Shown in pieces: positions 1 to 6,815 of a DNA stretch of 64,000 nucleotides. The stretch is from Pyxidicoccus parkwaysis (GTDB taxonomy: Bacteria; Myxococcota; Myxococcia; Myxococcales; Myxococcaceae): positions 2,284,001-2,348,000 of the forward strand of contig NZ_CP071090.1 of NCBI RefSeq assembly GCF_017301735.1, in the 5' to 3' direction. A program made the position numbers and the translations under genes. Within the stretch, counting starts at the first letter, position 1. The number at the start of each line of letters is the position of its first letter. The notes under the pieces were generated by a model. That model worked only from the letters and a program-made list of their open reading frames with translations, made no database searches and was not told the origin of the DNA.

Positions 1-977
1 CGTCCACCTCGGCCTTCGACCTTCATGTGCTGGAGCGGCTGGAGCGCGTCGCCGCCGAGGCCGGGCAGGACCTGCGACTCATCCGCTCTCCGGTGCGCCG
101 CGGACTGGCGGGGGCACGCAACCTGGGCCTGCGCGCGGCCCGTGGCGAGTACGTGCTCTCCCTGGATGCGGAGGACTGTCTCGCGCCGGCCTTCATCGAG
201 CGCGCGGTGGCCGCCCTGGAGGCCCACGCGGAGTTCTCCGGCGTGGTGCCCACCGCGGGGTGCTTCCAGTCCGAGGAGGAACTGGCCGCGCGCCAGTTCT
301 CGGACTTCATCACCTTCCTGGGGGACTGCCCCACCTACGCGCTGGTGGCCAACCGCGTGTCCTGCCCCAGCGTGCTCCTGCGCCGGTCCGCGCTGGAGAA
401 GCACTCCTACAACGAGGCCCTTCAGGGCTACGAGGACTGGGACCTGTTCCTGCGCCTCGTGCACTCGGGGTGCCGGTTCCTGGTGACCAACCAGGTGCAC
501 GTCTTCACGCGGCGTCGCCAGGACGTCTCGCTGTCCGAGGGAGACCGCCGCCGTCACTTCCAGTGGCTCGCGCGCATGTATGAGAGCGTGCCGGTGCCGC
601 TGTCTCCGGCGGTGCGGCTGTTTGGCATGCTCGCGCACTCGCGCGAGGCCATGGTGGACCCGCATGGGGCCGTCCATCCCGTCGCCTCCGTGAGCGCGCC
701 CGCTCAGGCGGAGCCGCCACCGCAGCCGGTGGAGCGGCCGCTGCGGTACGACGTGGTCGACTTCATGAACTCCGCCATCAAGCGCCTTCCCCTGGTGCAC
801 CCGCTGTTGAAGCACGCGGCGAGCGCCATGTCGGGAGGTGGCGAAGAGGCAGGCGCGAAGGAGCAGAACCTGCCGTCACCGCTGCGCTACGCGGTGGTGG
901 ACCAGGTGAACGGCCTCCTCAAGCGAGCACCATTCCTCCACGGCGCGCTCCGCCGCACCGCGGGCAAGGTCATCTGA
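1..977 (+). CDS. Family 2 glycosyltransferase, C-terminal part (5' end outside window)
   Basis: The reading frame is open to base 3, so the gene begins upstream of the window. The visible part is the second half of a GT-A fold: a conserved GLAGARNLGLRAARGEYV block, then LDAEDCLAP in place of the usual D-x-D-D, then the acceptor-side YEDWDLFLRLV block typical of GT2 enzymes. It should transfer a sugar from a nucleotide donor in the cytoplasm during polysaccharide assembly. After the catalytic domain comes a Pro-rich linker and two copies of a tail motif, P-L-R-Y-x-V-V-D (735-830 and 876-974), also found at the end of other enzymes in this locus. Its stop overlaps the convergent membrane-protein gene by 8 bp. 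The family call is firm; the sugar is unknown. Confidence 0.88.
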   Translation, partial: STSAFDLHVLERLERVAAEAGQDLRLIRSPVRRGLAGARNLGLRAARGEYVLSLDAEDCLAPAFIERAVAALEAHAEFSGVVPTAGCFQSEEELAARQFSDFITFLGDCPTYALVANRVSCPSVLLRRSALEKHSYNEALQGYEDWDLFLRLVHSGCRFLVTNQVHVFTRRRQDVSLSEGDRRRHFQWLARMYESVPVPLSPAVRLFGMLAHSREAMVDPHGAVHPVASVSAPAQAEPPPQPVERPLRYDVVDFMNSAIKRLPLVHPLLKHAASAMSGGGEEAGAKEQNLPSPLRYAVVDQVNGLLKRAPFLHGALRRTAGKVI

Positions 978-3204
978 GCGCCGCTGCTTGTCGCGCGCTC
1001 GGTGCGGCGGGCTCCTCGGTGGGAAGGGCCGCGGGAGCCATGGGCGCCGCGGCGCCCGCCGTCAACCCGGCCAGCCAGGCCGGTGCGAACATGAGTGCCA
1101 CCAGGAAGACCGGGTACTGGTAGCGCACGTCCGGCGAGGGGATGAGCGCTCCCAGGGCTACGGTGTGCAGGACGATGGGAAGCGAGACCCACGCGAACCG
1201 CCAGTTGCGGCTGCGCACGCACGCGAGCGCGCAGGAGAGCAGCAGCAGGTAGAGCGGCAGCGCCGGGCGCCAGATGAGCCACGAGAGGTCCGGCTCCAGC
1301 GTGCGCACCGTCCAGTGCAGCAGGGTGGAGCCCAGCGCCGGCAGCACCGGCTCGGTGCGCAGCACCTTCTCGTTGGGTTCGATGGTGCCCACCTCTCCGT
1401 CGGGCCGGAGCCAGATGGTGGGGCCGTTGAGGTGGTCCGTGCCCTGGCTGAGCTTCCACAGCACGGAGCTGCTGCACACCACATGGGACAGGATGGGCTC
1501 GGGGTCGCGCCGCGTGAGGCGGATGAGCAGCGGTAGCAGTTCCTTGCTGTGGATGCTCAGCGCATCCATGCTGAAGCGGCCATCCCAGATGGTGGGGACG
1601 TTGCTGGCACACCAGTAGTGCCACTTGTCATCCATGGGATGGATTTCCTCGAGCAGGGCGCGCTCACCGGGCTCCAACGGCGTGCCGTTGGCGACGTGTG
1701 CCCCCAGGAAGCCGACGAGCGTCATGCCTTCCACGAAGGGCCGTATCTGGTACGTGCGCTTCAGCGCCGCGCGTGTCCCCGAGGCCAGGAGGAACGTGGC
1801 CACGAAAGCCACGGCGAGCGCCTTGTAGTGGGAGCGCTTCAACACGGCCAACGCGAGGAAAGCGCCCGCGACCGCGGGAGGGCCGTTGTGGCGGAACAAC
1901 AGCGTCATCGTGCCGAGCGCCACCAGGCCTGCCCAGAACGGAATGCCCCAGCGGCCGTCCGTCCGGGTCGCGGTGCGGAAGGCGAGCACGCACAGCGCCA
2001 GCACGCAGATGCTGAAGGGGATGTCCTTCCAGAGGGTGACGACGAGCGTGCCGTTGATGGGTGCCAGCGCCATCAACGCCCCCGTGAGCACGATGACCCA
2101 CCGGGGGCTCCCCGCTCGCGCGAGCGAGGCGCCCGCCCAGGCCAGCACGGCGCCCAGCGCGAGAATCTGCGCGAGGGCCACCATGGCGGGGGATTCCCAG
2201 ACCTTCTGAAGCAAGCGGATGGTGAAGGTGTGGAAGAGCGGATGGGCCTCGTCCATGTTGCCGGAGAGCGCATCCGTCCACTGGGACGTCGAGTCCGAGC
2301 TCATCATCCCCGGGAACACCGCCAGCAACCACATGCCGGCCACGGCCATGACGGGCAGCGCCGTCACCAGGGCGGCCCATCGTGGAGAGACAGAGAGGCC
2401 TCGCGGAGGAGCGAGGTGCTCGAGCCAGAGCCCCATCGCGAGCAACAGGAACCCGAGCACGAGGGCGTGCGCGGCGTAGAAGGCCACCTGCCGGAGGATG
2501 GCTCCAGCGCCCCGGTCCGCGTGCGAGACGGGCAGGGTGACGTCGCGCTGACCGCCTTGCGCGGCGAAGAGGTCCACGCGCGTCGTCTGTCCATTCCAGG
2601 AGTACTCCACGATGCCGGAGTACGGATGGCTGACGAGCTTCAGCACGAGACGCTCGGAGACGAGGCCCTCCCATTCGAGGCGGGCAGGCCGTGAGCCCTG
2701 GGCCAGCCAGTGCTTGCCGTCCCGGAGCTCCCACGCCGCATCCGGATGCCAGTCCTTCTGCATGGGCAGCGGCGTGCCGTCCTCGCCGAGCAGCTCGAGA
2801 ACCCAGACCTCGCTCCCCAGGGAGGAGGGATTGCGCTCGCCGGTGGCCGTCACCGTCAGCGCGAGCCGCACCGGAGGCGGGCGATAGTGCAGCGGCAGCG
2901 CGACGAGCAGGATGCCCGCCACCAGGCCGCAGGTGCCCAGCCACGCCCAGCGTTGCTTCCGCGTGAAGCGCTCCAGCTGGCGGCGAACGCCGGGGATGCC
3001 CCACCGGTACAGCAGCGCGGCCAGCGCCAACACGCCCAGGACGAAGGCGACCTGACGTCCCACAGTCCGCAGCCGGAGTGCCGAGTCGTTCAGCTGCACG
3101 ACCCAGCCGCTGGCCGCCGCGAGCAACAGGCTCGAGACACCTCGTCGGACGAGGTGGGCAGGGGACGTGGCACGAGGATGGGTGGGACTGGCTGGGAAGC
3201 TCAT
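970..3204 (-). CDS. Polytopic membrane protein, DUF6020 type (putative GT-C-like enzyme)
   Basis: 744 residues with roughly a dozen hydrophobic segments: two near the N terminus, a beta-rich extracytoplasmic region (about residues 115-255), then a membrane-rich half. The motif FPGMMSSDSTSQW followed by HPLFHTFTIRLL is typical of DUF6020-type proteins, which are thought to resemble lipid-phosphate-sugar-dependent GT-C transferases. No activity can be proven from sequence. The protein downstream on the map (3263-5257) is a paralogue lacking most of the extracytoplasmic region. The ATG at 3202-3204 lies only 8 bp from a repeated intergenic motif. It sits between glycosyltransferases, so a role in building or exporting a polysaccharide is the natural inference. 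Confidence 0.8.
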   Translation of the reverse strand: MSFPASPTHPRATSPAHLVRRGVSSLLLAAASGWVVQLNDSALRLRTVGRQVAFVLGVLALAALLYRWGIPGVRRQLERFTRKQRWAWLGTCGLVAGILLVALPLHYRPPPVRLALTVTATGERNPSSLGSEVWVLELLGEDGTPLPMQKDWHPDAAWELRDGKHWLAQGSRPARLEWEGLVSERLVLKLVSHPYSGIVEYSWNGQTTRVDLFAAQGGQRDVTLPVSHADRGAGAILRQVAFYAAHALVLGFLLLAMGLWLEHLAPPRGLSVSPRWAALVTALPVMAVAGMWLLAVFPGMMSSDSTSQWTDALSGNMDEAHPLFHTFTIRLLQKVWESPAMVALAQILALGAVLAWAGASLARAGSPRWVIVLTGALMALAPINGTLVVTLWKDIPFSICVLALCVLAFRTATRTDGRWGIPFWAGLVALGTMTLLFRHNGPPAVAGAFLALAVLKRSHYKALAVAFVATFLLASGTRAALKRTYQIRPFVEGMTLVGFLGAHVANGTPLEPGERALLEEIHPMDDKWHYWCASNVPTIWDGRFSMDALSIHSKELLPLLIRLTRRDPEPILSHVVCSSSVLWKLSQGTDHLNGPTIWLRPDGEVGTIEPNEKVLRTEPVLPALGSTLLHWTVRTLEPDLSWLIWRPALPLYLLLLSCALACVRSRNWRFAWVSLPIVLHTVALGALIPSPDVRYQYPVFLVALMFAPAWLAGLTAGAAAPMAPAALPTEEPAAPSARQAAALR

Positions 3205-3211
3205 CTCGGAT

Positions 3212-3243
3212 GCTGAGTACCGTACGGATGGGGGGCCAAGGCA
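3212..3243. repeat. Intergenic direct repeat, copy 1
   Basis: GCTGAGTACCGTACGGA followed by one variable base, a run of G and CCAAGGCA. The same string with two substitutions and one fewer G is found at 5500-5530. It contains the 8-bp palindrome CCGTACGG. Copy 1 lies immediately upstream of the 3204 start codon on the minus strand, so it would fall in that gene's promoter or leader. Confidence 0.75.
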
Positions 3244-3262
3244 ATGGCGGGGACGGGGTGCA

Positions 3263-5257
3263 TCAGGCCGCGGCGGTCTCGGACGCGGCTGACTGGTCCG
3301 TCAACCGGTCCTTCCCTGGCGCTTCGCGCGCCGCCAGGGCTCGCGGCCCGAACAGCCAGGCGGGGATGAACAGGTAGCCGACGAGGAACAGCGGGAATTG
3401 GTAGCGCACGTCCTGCGAGGGGATGACCAGCGCGAGCACGAGGGTGTGCAGCAGCAGGGGCACGAGCACGGCGGCGGGCCGCCACGAGCGCCGTCGGAGA
3501 CAGGCCACGGCGCAGGCCAGCAGCGAGAGGTACAGCGGCAGCGCGGGGCCCCAGAACAACCAGCCCGCATCGCGCCACGTGGTCCACTGGAGCGCGTACA
3601 TCAGTCGCTGGCTCCAGGCCTCCGGCATGAGGGGGGTATGACGGGGGATATGCGGCAGGTTGAGCCCCTGTGCGTTGATGGGATTCCAGCGCCCCTCGCC
3701 GAGGTTCTGGAGCGCGGTGGCGTTGAGCGGGTCATCGCCGCGCCACACCTTCCAGAGCATGGACGTCGCGCAGACGAGGTGGTTCAGCGTGGGCCTGGGA
3801 TTGCGCAGCGTCAGCGCCAGCGTCAGCCGGGGAAGCACGTCCCGGTGGCGCGCCACCGCCTCCATGTCGAAGCGGCCGTCGAAGACGGTGGGCACATTGG
3901 AGAAGCAGTCGTAGTTCCACCGGTCGTCGAGCGGGTGGAGGTCCTCGAGGACGGCGCGCTCCGTCTCATCCATCGGCGTTCCGGCCGCCACGTGCGCGCC
4001 CAGGTACCCCATGAGGGCCAGGCCACTGCTCAGAGGCACTGCGCCATAGACGAGGAACAGGAGACGCCGGGTGCCGGTCGCCGCGACGAGGACGAGCACC
4101 ATGACCAGTGCGGCCGTCTTGAGGCGGCGCCGGTCCAGTGCCGCCACGGCGAGGAAGGCGCCCAGCACGGCGGGAGGTCCGTTGTGGCGCAGCAGCAGCA
4201 CCAGCACCGAGCACAGTCCGAAGGCCACCCAGAAGCGGGGGCGCGCGGTGGTGCCCGGAAAGGCCGTCGCGCGGAAGAGCAGGATGCAGAGGGCCATGAT
4301 GGCCAGGCTGAAGGGGACGTCCTTCCAGACAGTCGCGGCGAGCGCGCCATTCACCGGGACGATGGCGACGAGGACGCTGGCGCTCCAGGCCACCGCGCGC
4401 GACAGCCCCGCCTGACGCAGGCTCACGCAGCCCCAGCCCACCAGGGCCGCGAAGCCGAGCACCTGCGGGAGTGTCACCACCGCCGGCGAATCCCAGAGGT
4501 GGGTGAGCAGACGGATGATGAAGGTGTGGAACACGGGGTGGGTATCGAAGAAGCGGCCGGTGAACGCCTGGTTCCATTGGTCCAGCGAGTCACTGCTCAT
4601 CATTCCCGGGAACGTCGTCATCACCCACAGGAGCCCCGCGGCGAGTGACGGCAGCGCGTAGGCGACGCCTTCGCGCGCGGAGGGCCTGGTGGCGACCGCG
4701 CTTGTCTCCCTGGCATGCAGCCACAGGCCCACGATGAGCAGGAGCGCGGTCAGCGCCACCAGGTGCGTGACATGGAACGCGAGCCGCATCAGTCGAGTGC
4801 CGGGCCCGACGGTACGGGGCGGTGTCGGCGTCACCACTTCCTGGGAGGGGTTGGGCCGGTGGAGGTTCGCGTCCGTGGCGGTGTCTGGGATTGTCGCCAT
4901 CGGCGCCGTTCCCACCATGAGCACGCCTCGCGGCGCATGAAGGGGAATGGCCCGGCCCAACAGCAGGGACACCACCACACAGCCGAGGAGCCACAGGACG
5001 CGCTGTCGAGGAGACCACGCGGCGAAGCGCCGCCTCGTGGCGGGGAGCCATCTCCTGTGAAGGACGTGCCCCAGGGCCAGCGAAGCCACCGCCAGCGTGA
5101 GGAGCGCGCCGACGCTCCAGGGGCGCTCCGGCAGGAGCACATGGCTGGCCACGGCCCACGTCATCGCGGTGGCCAGCAGGAGGGCTCCGGCGACGTGCCA
5201 CGCGGCCTGGGCGCGATTGGGGATGGGGCCGGGGGAGGAAGTGACGAGGTCTTGCAT
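3263..5257 (-). CDS. Polytopic membrane protein, DUF6020 type, paralogue
   Basis: 664 residues, colinear with the 970-3204 product: both carry FPGMMSSDS followed by HPxFHTF-x-IRLL, GAHVAxGTP, and a C-terminal PSxDVRYQxPxFLV segment. It is about 80 residues shorter because the beta-rich loop after the second membrane helix is nearly absent. Eleven or so hydrophobic helices are visible. The gene ends 58 bp before its paralogue starts, on the same strand, which suggests a tandem duplication and possible co-transcription. It is likely a membrane sugar transferase or a related polysaccharide-assembly enzyme, an inference from family and neighbours only. The start is ATG at 5255-5257. Confidence 0.8.
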   Translation of the reverse strand: MQDLVTSSPGPIPNRAQAAWHVAGALLLATAMTWAVASHVLLPERPWSVGALLTLAVASLALGHVLHRRWLPATRRRFAAWSPRQRVLWLLGCVVVSLLLGRAIPLHAPRGVLMVGTAPMATIPDTATDANLHRPNPSQEVVTPTPPRTVGPGTRLMRLAFHVTHLVALTALLLIVGLWLHARETSAVATRPSAREGVAYALPSLAAGLLWVMTTFPGMMSSDSLDQWNQAFTGRFFDTHPVFHTFIIRLLTHLWDSPAVVTLPQVLGFAALVGWGCVSLRQAGLSRAVAWSASVLVAIVPVNGALAATVWKDVPFSLAIMALCILLFRATAFPGTTARPRFWVAFGLCSVLVLLLRHNGPPAVLGAFLAVAALDRRRLKTAALVMVLVLVAATGTRRLLFLVYGAVPLSSGLALMGYLGAHVAAGTPMDETERAVLEDLHPLDDRWNYDCFSNVPTVFDGRFDMEAVARHRDVLPRLTLALTLRNPRPTLNHLVCATSMLWKVWRGDDPLNATALQNLGEGRWNPINAQGLNLPHIPRHTPLMPEAWSQRLMYALQWTTWRDAGWLFWGPALPLYLSLLACAVACLRRRSWRPAAVLVPLLLHTLVLALVIPSQDVRYQFPLFLVGYLFIPAWLFGPRALAAREAPGKDRLTDQSAASETAAA

Positions 5258-5603
5258 GGAATCAGCCCGGCGGCCGGGAGCACCCTTCAGCGGGGCGAAT
5301 ACCTATCAGTGGAACGGGCGCCGGTCTCCCACGGCATACGTCTCGGTGACGCTGGCGGGGTTGCCTGACAATGGCATGCCCCCTGGCTCGTCCGCCGGGC
5401 GAGGGGGCCCCTGCCCATCGCTCGACTGGAAGGACAACCCTGACGCGCGGCGCGTGAGAGGGAAACCTACGCGGCGTTGCCTGGGGATTGCATTCGCTGG
5501 CTGAGTACCGTACGGAAGGGGGCCAACGCAGTCCTGGTAGGGGGCATTCGGGCGGGCCGGGGCCTGAGGCAGTCTCCGGGACCCTGCCGTGGGAAAGTCC
5601 GGC
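5258..5603. other. Divergent intergenic region
   Basis: About 345 bp between the start of the minus-strand DUF6020 gene and the plus-strand DUF2304-GT2 gene. It should carry both promoters. It contains the second copy of the GCTGAGTACCGTACGGA repeat (5500-5530). No convincing ORF or RNA gene was seen; the minus-strand frame across 5306-5896 has non-coding composition. Confidence 0.6.
5500..5530. repeat. Intergenic direct repeat, copy 2
   Basis: GCTGAGTACCGTACGGA, then A, five G and CCAACGCA; compare copy 1 at 3212-3243. Here it lies about 75-100 bp upstream of the plus-strand DUF2304-GT2 gene and about 240 bp upstream of the minus-strand DUF6020 gene. Confidence 0.75.
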
Positions 5604-6806
5604 ATGTCGCTACCGTTCATCGTCCTTGTCGTCGCCGTCCTGTTCTTCGTCCTGTCCCAGTTCGGTGCGCGACTGGCGGCACGGCACTCGGTGACGTGGT
5701 ACCTCGTCAGCGGCTTCATCGTCCTCGCGGCCATCCGTCCGGACTGGCTGCTGCCCGTGGCGCACCTGCTCGGCATCACCCTGGTCAGCAACATGGTGCT
5801 GGCCGGGCTGACGATGTTCCTGTTCGTGCAGATGCTCGAGCAGTACTCGGAGAACACGCGCCTGCAGCGGCAGGTGGTCCGCATGGTGTCCTCCATCGCG
5901 GCCCAGTCCTTCCCGGAGCGCGTGCGCGAACCCGGCGACTCGCGCCCCCGCGTGCTGGTGGTGCTGCCCTGCTACAACGAGTCCGCGAGCCTGCCCGTCC
6001 TGGTGCCGCGCCTCACCGCCCTCCAGCGCGCCACGCCGGACCTGGACCTGGACTTCTGCATCGTCAACGACGGCTCCGTCGACGCCACGCCCGAGGTGCT
6101 GCGGCGACTGGCCCCTCGCAACCACGTCACCCACCACACCAACATCGGCGTCTCCGGCGGCCTGCGCACCGGCTTCATGGTGGCCCAGGGCACCGGCGCC
6201 GACTTCGCCGTGCAGTGTGACTCGGACGGGCAGCACCCCATCGAGAGCATTCCCGACCTCGTGCGCTCGGCGCGCGAGCGCGAGACGGACATGCTCATCG
6301 GCTCGCGCTTCAGCGGCGTGGTTGGTGGGCAGGACACGCTGGCCAGCACCACCCGGCTGCGGCGCACGGGCGGCGTCGTCATCACCACGCTGCTGGGCAT
6401 GTTCGGCTCCGCGGCGCGCGTGTCGGACCCGACGTCGGGCTTCCGCGTCTACTCGCGGCGGGCCATGGCCACGCTGCTCCAGTTGATGCCCGACGAGTAC
6501 CCCGAGCCCGAGTCCATCGCGCTCGTCACGCTGGCCGGCCTGCGCGTGCGGGAGTACGGCGTGACCATGAGCCCGCGCACCACGGGCACGTCCAGCCTGA
6601 GCGGCCTCAAGAGCCTGCGCTTCATGACCAAGGTGTCCGCGGCGCTGCTGGGCTTGCGGCTGCGCTCGCTGATGAACCGGAGTGCCTCGCGCGCTTCCGG
6701 TGGGAAGGGCGGCGGGAGTGGGGGGCCGGGCGCTCCGGTCATCTCGCTTCCGGAGTCCGCGCCGGTGGCCCCGCTGGTGGGGGACCAGGTCAACGCTGGG
6801 AAGTAG
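5604..6806 (+). CDS. DUF2304-glycosyltransferase family 2 fusion
   Basis: About 400 residues. The first ~100 form three hydrophobic helices with the DUF2304 pattern, followed by a short amphipathic stretch (EQYSENTRLQRQVVRMV). The GT2 domain follows: VVLPCYNESASLP, VNDGSVDATPE, DSDGQHP (metal-binding D-x-D-like) and GSRFSG. This resembles dolichyl- or polyprenyl-phosphate-sugar synthases, which load a sugar on a lipid carrier at the cytoplasmic membrane. DUF2304 and such GT2 proteins are usually separate neighbouring genes; here they are one chain. ATG 5604 is preferred over GTG 5589 because GGGAAAG sits 6 bp upstream. It ends 9 bp from a convergent gene. The lipid-linked sugar could feed the neighbouring DUF6020 proteins (inference). 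Confidence 0.85.
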   Translation: MSLPFIVLVVAVLFFVLSQFGARLAARHSVTWYLVSGFIVLAAIRPDWLLPVAHLLGITLVSNMVLAGLTMFLFVQMLEQYSENTRLQRQVVRMVSSIAAQSFPERVREPGDSRPRVLVVLPCYNESASLPVLVPRLTALQRATPDLDLDFCIVNDGSVDATPEVLRRLAPRNHVTHHTNIGVSGGLRTGFMVAQGTGADFAVQCDSDGQHPIESIPDLVRSARERETDMLIGSRFSGVVGGQDTLASTTRLRRTGGVVITTLLGMFGSAARVSDPTSGFRVYSRRAMATLLQLMPDEYPEPESIALVTLAGLRVREYGVTMSPRTTGTSSLSGLKSLRFMTKVSAALLGLRLRSLMNRSASRASGGKGGGSGGPGAPVISLPESAPVAPLVGDQVNAGK

Positions 6807-6815
6807 GCCCGCGCA

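Noticed and set aside
1549..2694. Long plus-strand frame opposite the first DUF6020 gene
   Set aside because: It is rich in His/Arg/Gln/Glu with no fold pattern and runs antisense to a convincing membrane protein. It is a shadow produced by high GC at third positions.
5306..5896. Minus-strand frame across the intergenic region
   Set aside because: Thr/Arg/Ser-rich composition, no ribosome site, and it overlaps the start of the DUF2304-GT2 gene.
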